Below are positions 1 through 7,438 of a stretch of 58,840 nt of DNA, one piece after another. The position numbers and the translations under genes are program-made. This DNA comes from a virus, in IMG/VR virus record IMGVR_UViG_3300050119_000051, positions 1 through 58,840 of that record; one strand, written 5' to 3'. The notes beneath the pieces are model-generated. The model did no database searches, had not been told where the DNA came from, and saw only the letters and a program-made list of their open reading frames with translations. How positions within the stretch are numbered: position 1 is the stretch's first letter; every line of letters begins with the position of its first letter.

Positions 1-83
1 AGTCCGAGCAGCCCGAGCAGCGCGAGCAGTCCGAGCAGCGCGAGCAGCCCGAGCAGCGCGAGCAGCCCGAGCAGCGCGAGCAG
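1..83. repeat. 9-bp tandem repeat encoding Cys-Ser-x units
   Basis: A 9-bp unit (gagcagcgc with variants gagcagccc and gagcagtcc) repeats without interruption up to the left edge of the window. On the minus strand each unit encodes Cys-Ser-(Arg/Gly/Asp), so this is a coding repeat inside the partial gene at 1-220. The unit length is a multiple of three, so copy-number change would keep the frame. The array continues beyond the window. Confidence 0.85.
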
Positions 84-220
84 TTTTCACAGTTCTCGCA
101 ATCCTTGAGCGAGATCAGCGCCTCTTGCGCCGCTTCCGCTGTCCCGAAATATTCCTCACTACAGCGATTGCCTTTGGAGTCGGAGAACCAGGTCGGTTCT
201 TTTTCTGCGTCGTCCGTCAC
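1..220 (-). CDS. Cysteine-repeat (CxxC)n small phage protein, 3' end outside window
   Basis: Minus-strand reading frame open from a GTG at 220 to the window edge. The first 40 or so residues are an ordinary acidic/polar stretch (starts VTDDAEKEPTWFSD). From about residue 44 every third residue is Cys (DCENCENCSRCSGCS), giving at least ten CxxC-spaced cysteines. A Shine-Dalgarno-like AGGAG lies about 7 nt upstream of the GTG. Cys-x-x repeat proteins occur as small uncharacterised phage proteins; the spacing could bind metal or form disulfides, but nothing here proves it. It is the first gene leftward of the divergent control region at 221-315 and is probably the head of, or continuous with, the leftward arm at the other end of the window. 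Confidence 0.7.
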   Translation of the reverse strand, partial: MTDDAEKEPTWFSDSKGNRCSEEYFGTAEAAQEALISLKDCENCENCSRCSGCSRCSGCSRCSDCSRCSGCSD

Positions 221-256
221 GGCTGGCTCCTGAGTGAGTGGTTAGCGAGTGTTTGC

Positions 257-285
257 ACGATTGCACACTGTTATCAGCTTGTCAA
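257..285 (-). promoter_or_regulatory. Possible divergent promoter for the leftward gene
   Basis: On the minus strand a perfect -35 hexamer TTGACA (280-285) is followed after 17 nt by a poor -10 (AATCGT, 257-262). It overlaps the -35 of the rightward promoter through the near-palindrome GCTTGTCAAGC (277-287). The -35 match is clear and the -10 is weak, so an activator or a different start may be used. Confidence 0.35.
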
Positions 286-307
286 GCGCCGTGCGTTCGG
301 TTATACA
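279..307 (+). promoter_or_regulatory. Sigma70-like promoter for the HTH regulator gene
   Basis: TTGTCA (279-284), a 17-nt spacer and TATACA (302-307) make a good sigma70 match. Transcription would begin near 314, only about 2 nt before the ATG at 316, so the transcript would be leaderless or almost so, like lambda cI from its maintenance promoter. The -35 lies inside GCTTGTCAAGC (277-287), and TTGCACGATTGCAC (253-266) is a direct repeat just upstream; both are candidate operator sequences. Confidence 0.6.
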
Positions 308-315
308 TAGGCCAC

Positions 316-504
316 ATGAACATCGTACAGACGCGAGCGCGTGCCGCCGTAAAACAGCACAACGGCCTGCGTAAAGCAGCAAAAGCGCTGGGTGTGAACT
401 ACAGCACATTATCCTTGCTGCAAACTGGAAAACGTGCTAGCGCCAGCGAACGCACGCTGCGGGCACTCGGGCTCACGCGCGAGCCAAGACCGGTGCGGTC
501 ATGA
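316..504 (+). CDS. Small Cro/CI-like HTH regulator
   Basis: 62-residue basic protein. Residues about 12-45 fit a helix-turn-helix: an Ala-rich helix (LRKAAKALGVNYSTLSLL) with the AAxxLGVNxSTLS pattern typical of phage Cro-like and Fis-like DNA-binding helices. The ATG at 316 is chosen over an upstream GTG at 238 because a good promoter ends at 307; a transcript starting near 314 would include only the 316 start. It overlaps the next gene by 4 nt. Position at the divergent control region fits a repressor or antirepressor switch role (inference). Confidence 0.65.
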   Translation: MNIVQTRARAAVKQHNGLRKAAKALGVNYSTLSLLQTGKRASASERTLRALGLTREPRPVRS

Positions 505-776
505 TGTACCTCGTCCTCCTGCATCTCGCGACGCAAATCCCGGTCGGCTCGGACGGCCCGTACACCGCCGCACGGTGCTACCAACTCGTAAATGCCCGCA
601 CTCAATACGATGACCGGCACGACGACGCGGTGCTCACGCGTCACGGCTTTCAGTGGGGATGCGTGACCGATAAGCAGGTTGCGTTGTTCGTACGCCTCAA
701 TCACTGCGATGTGGGCCAGTCGGTGAAATCGAAGTACGGCGGCGTGGCGAAAACGTATGAGTGTGTGGGGAAATGA
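501..776 (+). CDS. Hypothetical protein
   Basis: 91-residue protein with no motif I recognise. It starts with an ATGATG inside the end of the regulator gene (4-nt overlap) and its TGA overlaps the ATG of the helicase gene, so it is translationally coupled on both sides. Content is mixed polar with four Cys. A normal phage early gene of unknown role. Confidence 0.55.
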   Translation: MMYLVLLHLATQIPVGSDGPYTAARCYQLVNARTQYDDRHDDAVLTRHGFQWGCVTDKQVALFVRLNHCDVGQSVKSKYGGVAKTYECVGK

Positions 777-2164
777 GCTACGCCGACTTCCTTGACCGCA
801 AGTCGCAACTTGATGAGTTGCATGGATTCGAGCCGCATGACTTGCCGGATTTCTTGTTCGACTTTCAGCGCGACCTCGTGCTGTGGGCGCTTCGCAAAGG
901 CCGTTCCGCCATCTTTGCCGACTGCGGCTTAGGAAAGACGCCGATGCAGTTGGTGTGGGCGGATCAAGTTGCGCGGCACGAAAACAAGCCGGTGCTGATT
1001 CTTACGCCGCTGGCAGTTGCACATCAGACTGTAGCCGAGGCTGCAAAATTCAGCATTGATGCGCGTCGGTCTATCGCTGGCGAGATCACCGCGCCGATCA
1101 TGGTGTGTAACTATGATCGTCTGCAGCACTTCAATCCAGACGACTTTGCGGGCGTCGTGTGCGACGAGTCGAGCATCCTGAAATCGTTTGACGGATCGAC
1201 GCGCCAAGCCATCACTGAATTCATGCGCAAGGTTCCGTACCGGCTGCTATGCACGGCAACTGCGGCGCCGAATGACTACATAGAACTAGGCACGTCTAGC
1301 GAAGCCTTGGGGTATCTCGGCTACACCGACATGCTGACCCGGTTCTTTAAGAACGACCAGAACACGGTGAAGCCGGTTATCTATCGGCACGCCGGCCAGA
1401 ACTTCCAAAAGCTGGACGACGCCGCTAAATGGCGATTCAAGGGCCATGCGGAAATGCCGTTCTGGCGCTGGGTGTGCTCATGGGCTCGCGCCGTGCGACG
1501 CCCTTCTGACTTGGGCTACAGTGACGAGGGATTCATTCTGCCGTCGCTGGTCGAGCGGGATCACCTAGTGGACGTGGCTTCGCTGCCGAACGGGATGCTG
1601 TTCGCGCTTCCGGCCGTAGGCTTGGCGGAACAGCGTGACGAAAGACGCCGCTCGATCAAAGAGCGATGTGAGCGTGTCGCTCAGTTGGTTGACGGTAAAG
1701 AGCAGGCGCTGGTGTGGTGCCACCTGAACGACGAAGGCGATTTGCTGGCCGATATCATTCCTGACGCACTTCAAGTCAGCGGCCAAGATTCCGAAGAAGC
1801 TAAAGAGGCCGCGTTCATCGCCTTCGCTAACGGCGAGCGGCGTGTGCTGGTCACGAAGCCAAAGATAGGCGCGTGGGGTTTGAACTTTCAGAACTGCCAC
1901 CACGTCACGTTCTTTCCGTCGCACTCATTCGAGCAGTATTACCAAGGCGTGCGGCGGTGCTGGCGCTACGGACAAACAAGGTCGGTGCTGGTCGATATCG
2001 TGACTTCGGAGGGTGAGAAGTCAGTCCTGCAGAACCTGCAGCGCAAAGCAAAAGCGGCCGACACGATGTTTTCTAACCTGGTGCGAGAAATGAACAACGC
2101 GCAATCAGTGGACCGCAGCGCGCACTACAATCAACCGGAGATCATGCCGACATGGCTGTCTTAG
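773..2164 (+). CDS. SF2 DEAD/DEAH-type helicase
   Basis: 463-residue superfamily 2 ATPase. Visible motifs: a Q-like FQRDLVLWAL upstream of Walker A DCGLGKT (about residues 50-56), motif II VVCDESS (about 130), motif III LLCTATAAP, and a C-terminal RecA-like lobe with VSGQD, WGLNFQN and GVRRCWRYGQT (motif VI). This helicase type is common in phages directly upstream of a DNA methyltransferase, exactly as here. The start at 773 is preferred over 761 because it forms an ATGA overlap with the previous stop. It overlaps the methyltransferase start by 13 nt. Likely role is DNA remodelling in replication or modification. Confidence 0.85.
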   Translation: MSYADFLDRKSQLDELHGFEPHDLPDFLFDFQRDLVLWALRKGRSAIFADCGLGKTPMQLVWADQVARHENKPVLILTPLAVAHQTVAEAAKFSIDARRSIAGEITAPIMVCNYDRLQHFNPDDFAGVVCDESSILKSFDGSTRQAITEFMRKVPYRLLCTATAAPNDYIELGTSSEALGYLGYTDMLTRFFKNDQNTVKPVIYRHAGQNFQKLDDAAKWRFKGHAEMPFWRWVCSWARAVRRPSDLGYSDEGFILPSLVERDHLVDVASLPNGMLFALPAVGLAEQRDERRRSIKERCERVAQLVDGKEQALVWCHLNDEGDLLADIIPDALQVSGQDSEEAKEAAFIAFANGERRVLVTKPKIGAWGLNFQNCHHVTFFPSHSFEQYYQGVRRCWRYGQTRSVLVDIVTSEGEKSVLQNLQRKAKAADTMFSNLVREMNNAQSVDRSAHYNQPEIMPTWLS

Positions 2165-2672
2165 ATCAAATCGTCACAGACACCTACGCGCTCTACAATG
2201 GCGACTGCATCGAAGTCATGGCGAAGATGCCGGCGCAGAGCGTTCACCTTTCCGTGTACTCGCCTCCGTTCGGTGGCCTCTACAACTACAGCAGCAACGA
2301 ATGCGACCTGTCGAACTGCACCGACTACACGCAATTCTTCGAGCACTATACTTTCGTAGTCCGAGAACTAGCGCGCCTCACGCATCCCGGTCGCATGACA
2401 GCCGTGCATTGCATGGATGTTCCGAGCGGCAACAGCGGCACGGATTACCTCGTAGATTTTCCCGGCGACATCATTCGACTGCATGAGCGTGAAGGATTTC
2501 GGTACATTGCCCGTTATGCAGTGTGGAAGGTGCAGTGTGTCAGGGCCGACTCGGAATTGGTGTCGAACTGAAACCATCCTACTACCGGCAAGCCGTGAAG
2601 AATTTGGCAACGGCGAAGCGTGGCAACATGGAGGCACAGATTGATCTGCTGGCGGACGCGATACCGCTATGA
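2152..2672 (+). pseudogene. N6-type DNA methyltransferase with an internal deletion and frameshift
   Basis: The 5' part (2152-2571) reads as the first half of a phage adenine-N6/N4 methyltransferase: YNGDCIEVMAKMP, the catalytic SPPF motif (VYSPPFGGLYNYS), and GFRYIARYAVWK. It then runs into a short non-matching tail and stop. In another frame (about 2529-2672) the sequence reads GRLGIGVELKPSYYRQAVKN, the normal C-terminal end of the same family. The stretch expected between them, including the AdoMet-binding PFxGxGS segment, is absent. The simplest reading is a deletion of several hundred bp with its junction near 2527-2538 that also shifted the frame. The remnant should have no methyltransferase activity. 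A 139-residue truncated product could still be made. Confidence 0.8.
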
Positions 2673-4042
2673 CCGACGCCGTGGTCCTACGCGATTACCA
2701 GCTCGACATCGAAGAGACCGCGCGCCAGCATTTCCGGGAAGTCCCCGCAGTTCTGATTCAGCTTGCCACCGGCGCAGGTAAGTCCCTTATTGGCGCGTCG
2801 ATCTGCAAAAAAGCCTCCCTGAGAGGCCAACAGGTATTCTGGATCACACACCGACGCGAACTGATCAAACAGGTATCTGGCGCATTCACCGCGCACCGCG
2901 TAGAGCATTCATTCATCGCCGCCGGTTTTACATACGATCGTGCAGCGCGGGTGCATATCTGCAGCCTTGAGACTCTACGCCGAAGACTCGGTGTCGTGCC
3001 GACACCTGATCTAATCGTGTGGGACGAAGCCAGGCATCTCCAATCGGCCACATGGAGCATGGTCTATCAGCGCTGGCCGCAAGCGTGGCACCTTGGCCTG
3101 GACGCCACGCCCACCGGAGGACTTGGAAAATACTTTCAGCGCATGGTGTGCGGTCCGCCAGTGCAGGATCTCATTGATCGCGGATACCTCGCTAAATACA
3201 GGCTTTTTGCGCCTAAGACCCCTGACACATCGAAGCTTCATCTTCGCGCGAATGAGTTTATTACTGACGAACTTGAGGAGATGTTCGATAGACCGACCGT
3301 TGTCGGGGACGCGATCAGTCACTATGAGAAATTCGCCAGCGGTAAACGTGCGCTGGTGTTCTGCGTATCGGTGGAGGCCAGCAAGCACATGGAGCAGGCG
3401 TTTCGCGAAGCCGGATACCAAGCCGTCCACGCTGACGGAAACCTGAACAGCCAAGTTCGCGACACCGTCATCGCTGACTTTCAAGCTGGACGGATTCAGA
3501 TTCTATGTAATGTCGGACTTTTCACTGAGGGACTCGATGTCGTTGGAGTCGAGTGCATCCTGCAATTGCGTCCGACGAATTCTGTTTCTGTATATTTACA
3601 GATCATCGGCCGCGGGCTCAGGCCAGCTCCTGGTAAGACGGAGTGTATTATCATTGATGCGTGTGCGAACTGGCGCGCGCATGGATTGCCGAGTGATCCT
3701 CGCGATTGGAGTCTGAAAGACGATCCGCGTGGCCGCGCTAAACCCCGCGACCGCGCCCTGAAAATCTGCAGGTGGTGCTTCGCCGCAGCCTATGCGGGGC
3801 CACCGCTGTGCCCGAACTGTCAACGTCCGTTCCCAATTGAATCGCGCGAGGTCAAGCGTATTGCCGGCGAGCTCGGTGAGGTCAGCGGCGACGATCTACT
3901 GCGCGCCCGGCAGATCCGCGACCGGCGCCAGCAACAGGGCCGCGCGAAAACCTTAGAGGAACTCGAGGCGTACGGGCGCATAAAAGGCTATAAACCCGGA
4001 TGGGCGCGCAGAATCTATGCGGCAAGGCAACTCAAACAATGA
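2669..4042 (+). CDS. SF2 helicase with C-terminal zinc-ribbon-like segment
   Basis: 457 residues, related to UvsW/Ssl2-type phage helicases. Motifs: LRDYQLDIEE (Q-like), Walker A ATGAGKS (about 33-39), ITHRRELIKQ (Ia), motif II WDEAR (about 118), LGLDATPTG (III), CNVGLFTEGLDV (V) and QIIGRGLRP (VI). After the helicase core come CRWC and CPNC pairs (about 367-384), a likely zinc ribbon, then a basic tail. The start overlaps the degraded methyltransferase stop (ATGA). Likely acts in replication fork remodelling or recombination. Confidence 0.88.
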   Translation: MTDAVVLRDYQLDIEETARQHFREVPAVLIQLATGAGKSLIGASICKKASLRGQQVFWITHRRELIKQVSGAFTAHRVEHSFIAAGFTYDRAARVHICSLETLRRRLGVVPTPDLIVWDEARHLQSATWSMVYQRWPQAWHLGLDATPTGGLGKYFQRMVCGPPVQDLIDRGYLAKYRLFAPKTPDTSKLHLRANEFITDELEEMFDRPTVVGDAISHYEKFASGKRALVFCVSVEASKHMEQAFREAGYQAVHADGNLNSQVRDTVIADFQAGRIQILCNVGLFTEGLDVVGVECILQLRPTNSVSVYLQIIGRGLRPAPGKTECIIIDACANWRAHGLPSDPRDWSLKDDPRGRAKPRDRALKICRWCFAAAYAGPPLCPNCQRPFPIESREVKRIAGELGEVSGDDLLRARQIRDRRQQQGRAKTLEELEAYGRIKGYKPGWARRIYAARQLKQ

Positions 4043-4437
4043 GCGAAAATATAGTTGTCCGCGACATTCAGGCCAAGTTGTCGAATAACGAGGTACGATT
4101 GTGGAGGAATAACTGCGGGAATGGGTGGCTAGGCAACGCGACGGTGCTTGAGAACGGTGATGTGCTGCTCAGGAATCCGCGGCGTATCCAGTTCGGTCTC
4201 GCGGCCGGCTCCAGCGATATCGTAGGATGCATATCGAAAATAATCACGCTCGACATGGTCGGCCAGAAATTCGCGCAGCTCGTCAGCATCGAAGGGAAAT
4301 CTAAAACCGGACGCTTACGCGACGAGCAAGCGCTGTGGCTCGATTGCATGCGCTCGCTCGGCGCACTGCATGGCGTGGCACGATCAGTGGAGGATGCGCG
4401 CAGAATACTGCAAGGGTTTAGGCCAAGCGCAGCCTAA
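4039..4437 (+). CDS. VRR-NUC domain nuclease
   Basis: 132 residues. The pattern of the VRR-NUC (PD-(D/E)xK superfamily) fold is visible: NEVRLWRNNCG near the N-terminus, GSSDIVG (about residues 58-64, catalytic Asp), SIEGKSKTGRL (about 84-94, the ExK pair) and a following DEQALWLD helix. Such proteins are short phage nucleases next to SF2 helicases. The ATG at 4039 overlaps the helicase stop by 4 nt and replaces an earlier in-frame ATG at 4000 that would lie inside the helicase. Confidence 0.82.
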   Translation: MSENIVVRDIQAKLSNNEVRLWRNNCGNGWLGNATVLENGDVLLRNPRRIQFGLAAGSSDIVGCISKIITLDMVGQKFAQLVSIEGKSKTGRLRDEQALWLDCMRSLGALHGVARSVEDARRILQGFRPSAA

Positions 4438-4454
4438 GAGCGCAGAATACTGCA
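4398..4454. repeat. 15-bp direct repeat at the end of the VRR-NUC gene
   Basis: GCGCAGAATACTGCA occurs at 4398-4412 (inside the last codons of the nuclease gene) and again, identical, at 4440-4454, just after its stop. The copies are 42 bp apart, or four helical turns. Within the repeat GCAGAATACTGC is nearly palindromic, so each copy could be an operator half-site or an iteron. Confidence 0.7.
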
Positions 4455-4763
4455 GCTTTGAAAAGTCAATAGTTAGCGTCTCAAAATATTGACTTGAGTT
4501 TCTCATAAAAGGGAGTAAAACGGCTGTTCGTCCGCTGATTACTAGCCGATAACAATGTGGCTTATATAGATGACTCACCTGCGTATTCTTAGCCGGATAA
4601 GCATGGTTCCTTCATTCGTCGCGCACACCACTCGAATTCGTGGACTTCAGGACCGCAGAAGATGCGGGCCAAGGCGTCATGTTCGGCAATGAGTGCGAGG
4701 GAATGTGCGGTGTCTAAGAGAATCAACGATATAACTCCCAATTCAACTCTAGGGGTCGCTCCC
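4438..4763. other. Non-coding control region before the RHH and primase genes
   Basis: 326 bp without a convincing gene. It holds the second copy of the 15-bp repeat, a perfect inverted repeat (4463-4495), an AT-rich stretch and a TATATA box-like element (4563-4568) without a good -35 partner. Its position directly before a ribbon-helix-helix gene and the primase fits an operator/promoter or a replication-initiation region. Confidence 0.5.
4463..4495. promoter_or_regulatory. 9-bp perfect inverted repeat, candidate operator
   Basis: AAGTCAATA (4463-4471) and TATTGACTT (4487-4495) are exact reverse complements separated by 15 nt. The right arm contains TTGACT, a possible -35 element. There is no T-run, so it does not look like a terminator. 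A dimeric regulator, perhaps the RHH protein encoded at 4764-4931, could bind here (inference). Confidence 0.5.
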
Positions 4764-4931
4764 ATGCCTGAGAAAATGGTCATCACATCCATTTCGATCC
4801 CGCCAGCGCTGCTCGATCGGCTCAGAGAACTGGCGGCTAAGAATGGGCGCAGCGTATCCGCGCTCATCGTTCGGGCTATGAACAGGCGATACCCTCCACG
4901 GCCTCCGAGCAATAGCTCTTCCACGCGCTGA
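4764..4931 (+). CDS. Ribbon-helix-helix (Arc/CopG-like) regulator
   Basis: 55 residues. The pattern is MVITSISIPPALLDRLRELA (beta strand, then helix A) followed by NGRSVSALIVRAM (turn and helix B), the classic Arc/MetJ/CopG layout of a DNA-binding dimer. The ATG at 4764 has AGGGG upstream and is preferred over the ATG at 4662, which would add unrelated sequence; ATG 4776 is a further alternative. Sits between the control region and the primase gene, so autoregulation or control of replication is likely. Confidence 0.7.
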   Translation: MPEKMVITSISIPPALLDRLRELAAKNGRSVSALIVRAMNRRYPPRPPSNSSSTR

Positions 4932-4941
4932 CGCGGCTTCG

Positions 4942-7170
4942 TTGTCCGTCGATTTCGCTCGAGTCGCTGCCGCTGCATTGGCGCAAGCGGAACGTCTTTG
5001 CGCTGAGTGGCTCGGCGGTAAACGTCAGGGCCACGAGTGGGTCGGCGAACGCCGTGCCAACGGCGGCCTCGGCGACAGCTGGTCGGTGAATCTTGAGACA
5101 GGCGCGTTCGCACACTTCGGCGGTGACGAAAAAGGCGGTGACCTGATCAGCCTGTACGCAGCCCTCAACCATGTCGATCAGGGCACTGCGGCGCGCGCTG
5201 TGGGCGAACTCGTCGGTGAGTCTAACGGCGTGGCTGGGCCAGTTCGCGCCCCGCCTTCCGAACAGGCATGCGAGCCCCTCCCTGCCACCGATCCGCCGCC
5301 CCACCCCAAACACGGCGAGCCGGCGGCTATTTACCGCTACGGCGATGCGTTCGTTATCGGCCGCTACGATACCGCCGACGGCAAGACCTTTGCGCAATGG
5401 ACCTATCGCAACGACCGCTGGACGCTGAAATCCTATCCGGCGCCGCGGCCGTTATTCAATGCTCAGGCCATTCAGGATAAGCCCACAGCGCCCGTACTGA
5501 TCGCGGAAGGGGAGAAGTGCGCCCAAGCCGCCAGCGCCGTCCTCGTCACGTATGCGTGCGTTTCCTGGGCTGGGGGCGCCAATGCGGTCAAAACCGCCGA
5601 TTGGTCGGCACTCGCGCGTCGCAACGCGATCATCTGGCCCGATGCCGACGAGCCCGGCATCAAGGCCGCGCTGACATTGGCGGAGATTCTATTGCCGATC
5701 TGCGAGCGTGTACGCGTGATTCGGCCCGACGATCATACTGACGGCTGGGATGTCGCCGATGCGATTGCTGATGGCTGGGATTACGCGCGGATTATTGAAT
5801 GGGCACGGACGCACATACAGGATATTAAAAAGCCGGAATCCGTAGCACCAAAAATCGGGCGGTTACACGATAACAAGGCACCGATCGAGCATGAGTCCGA
5901 AGCACCCGAGACAGAACCGGAAACACGGATAACGCAGCCCGAGTCTGCTGTCATGAGTTGGCAATCGCTCGGGCTCCAATGCAACAGCGGAGGCATTCCG
6001 CACCCAATGGAGGCCAATGTCGTCGCGGCCCTGTCGCAGCACCCGCGGACACGCGACAAAATTTGGTTCGATACATTTAGGCAGGAGGTCTATCACACAT
6101 TGAACGGTGCGGAGCGGGCGTGGACCGACCAAGATTCCCGCGATTGCGTTTATTGGCTACAAAAGGAATTGCAGCTCGTTAAGTTCAGTAAGCGCATTGT
6201 CGACGAGGGCGTGCTGATGTACGCGAGCATGCGCGCCCGCAACAGCGTGCAAGAATTTATTGAGGCTGAGCCGTGGGACGGCATTAATCGCAGAGAGCAC
6301 TGGCTGTCAGATTTTCTCGGCTGTCCTAACGACCCGCATCACCGCGCTGCCGGCAGTAATTGGCTGATCTCAATGATCGCGCGAGCCTACAATCCGGGAT
6401 GTCAAGTCGATCACATGTTAATTTTGGAAGGCGAGCAGCGTAAAGGAAAATCGAGTGTGCTGCGTGCGCTAGCGTACCCATGGTATGTCACGCTGACGCA
6501 ACGTTTCGGCTCCAAGGAATTTCTGGAGTCCATTCAAGGTAATTGGCTCGTTGAACTGGCGGACCTTACAGCGCTCGCTGGCGCCGGACACGCGCACATT
6601 CTGGCGAGCATTACTAATCGCTCCGATCGCTACCGTGCGCCATGGGATCGGTTGGCCAGCGCACATGATCGACGCTGCGTATTCGCCGGGAGCACTGAAA
6701 AACACAATGACTACTTAGCCGATACCTACGGCATCGGGCGCTTCTGGAGCATTCGCTGCGACGGGGATATCAACGTCGATGCGGTCACCGCAATTCGCCA
6801 GCAATTATTCGCTGAGGCATTAGCGCAATTCCGTGCCGGCGAGCCGTTCCACCTCATGCCGGAGCAGACGCGTGCCGAACAAACCAGCCGTGTCGAAAGC
6901 GACCCATATCTGGAGCGGGTGCATTCGTACTTGAGCGGGAAAGCGGAGACCACAGCGCTTGAGGTGTTCGAGGCCATATTTATTCAGCGCGACGACTTCG
7001 GCCGGATGATTGGGCGTTCGATAATGGAAGATAAAGACGGCAAACGAATCGCGAAAATACTGCGTTTGATCGGTTGGTACTCGATCGCGGCAAAACGAGA
7101 GGGACGCAAGGTCAATCTATGGCAACCGCTCATTGGAGAAATGACTACCGGAACCGGAACCCGTACGTGA
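4942..7170 (+). CDS. Primase/helicase: Toprim plus VirE-type ATPase
   Basis: 742 residues. The N-terminal 100 residues match phage primase N-domains (WVGERRANGG, WSVNLETGAFAHF, GGDLISLYAAL). A Toprim domain follows, with IAEGEKCAQ (about 187) and WPDADEPG (about 234). From about 460 to 640 is a virulence-associated-E/D5-like helicase domain with Walker A LEGEQRKGKS (about 497-505), a FGSKEFLESIQG segment and GIGRFWSIRCDG near its end. It would make primers and unwind DNA at the phage fork. The start is TTG at 4942, 11 nt after the RHH stop, with a poor ribosome binding site, suggesting coupled or low-level translation. It is full length for the family. Confidence 0.88.
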   Translation: MSVDFARVAAAALAQAERLCAEWLGGKRQGHEWVGERRANGGLGDSWSVNLETGAFAHFGGDEKGGDLISLYAALNHVDQGTAARAVGELVGESNGVAGPVRAPPSEQACEPLPATDPPPHPKHGEPAAIYRYGDAFVIGRYDTADGKTFAQWTYRNDRWTLKSYPAPRPLFNAQAIQDKPTAPVLIAEGEKCAQAASAVLVTYACVSWAGGANAVKTADWSALARRNAIIWPDADEPGIKAALTLAEILLPICERVRVIRPDDHTDGWDVADAIADGWDYARIIEWARTHIQDIKKPESVAPKIGRLHDNKAPIEHESEAPETEPETRITQPESAVMSWQSLGLQCNSGGIPHPMEANVVAALSQHPRTRDKIWFDTFRQEVYHTLNGAERAWTDQDSRDCVYWLQKELQLVKFSKRIVDEGVLMYASMRARNSVQEFIEAEPWDGINRREHWLSDFLGCPNDPHHRAAGSNWLISMIARAYNPGCQVDHMLILEGEQRKGKSSVLRALAYPWYVTLTQRFGSKEFLESIQGNWLVELADLTALAGAGHAHILASITNRSDRYRAPWDRLASAHDRRCVFAGSTEKHNDYLADTYGIGRFWSIRCDGDINVDAVTAIRQQLFAEALAQFRAGEPFHLMPEQTRAEQTSRVESDPYLERVHSYLSGKAETTALEVFEAIFIQRDDFGRMIGRSIMEDKDGKRIAKILRLIGWYSIAAKREGRKVNLWQPLIGEMTTGTGTRT

Positions 7171-7187
7171 TTGATTTTAAAGTTAAA

Positions 7188-7305
7188 GTTCTAGGTTCTA
7201 GTAGGTGCATGCAAAAGCTCATGGGCCGCGCGCGTGCGCGCGCGTAGGCGCGGGCGCGTGCGCGCACGTGAATGTATTATATATATATACTAGAACTACT
7301 AGAAC
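7188..7305. repeat. Inverted repeats flanking alternating CG and TA tracts
   Basis: GTTCTAG occurs twice in tandem (7188-7201) and its reverse complement CTAGAAC twice further on (7290-7296 and 7299-7305). The longest exact arm is GTTCTAGTAG (7195-7204) against CTACTAGAAC (7296-7305). Between the arms lie an alternating G/C purine-pyrimidine tract (about 7226-7270) and an alternating TA tract (about 7275-7289). Partial outer arms are GGAACCGGAACCC (7150-7162) and GGGTTCTGGTTCTGG followed by TTCC (7355-7373). Confidence 0.75.
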
Positions 7306-7375
7306 TACTGGTACTAAGGAAAGCAAAACAAGAACTTAGGAGTGGTTCCAGTTAGGGTTCTGGTTCTGGTTCCTC

Positions 7376-7404
7376 TTGACTATCTGATGTGGGTCTGTTC
7401 AAAT
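7376..7404 (+). promoter_or_regulatory. Putative sigma70 promoter of the recombinase gene
   Basis: TTGACT (7376-7381), a 17-nt spacer and TCAAAT (7399-7404) lie 35-63 nt before the ATG of the serine recombinase. Five of six -35 bases and four of six -10 bases match consensus. Only sequence match supports this. Confidence 0.45.
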
Positions 7405-7438
7405 ATCTCCAGTAATCTGGATGTAGAGTTGTAAGTAT

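Noticed and set aside
1-83. Possible CRISPR-like or intergenic repeat array
   Set aside because: Units are 9 bp, contiguous, without spacers, and lie in an open reading frame; they are a coding repeat.
125-310. Rightward 61-codon frame
   Set aside because: It is antisense to the Cys-repeat gene, overlaps the promoter region and has no protein-like features.
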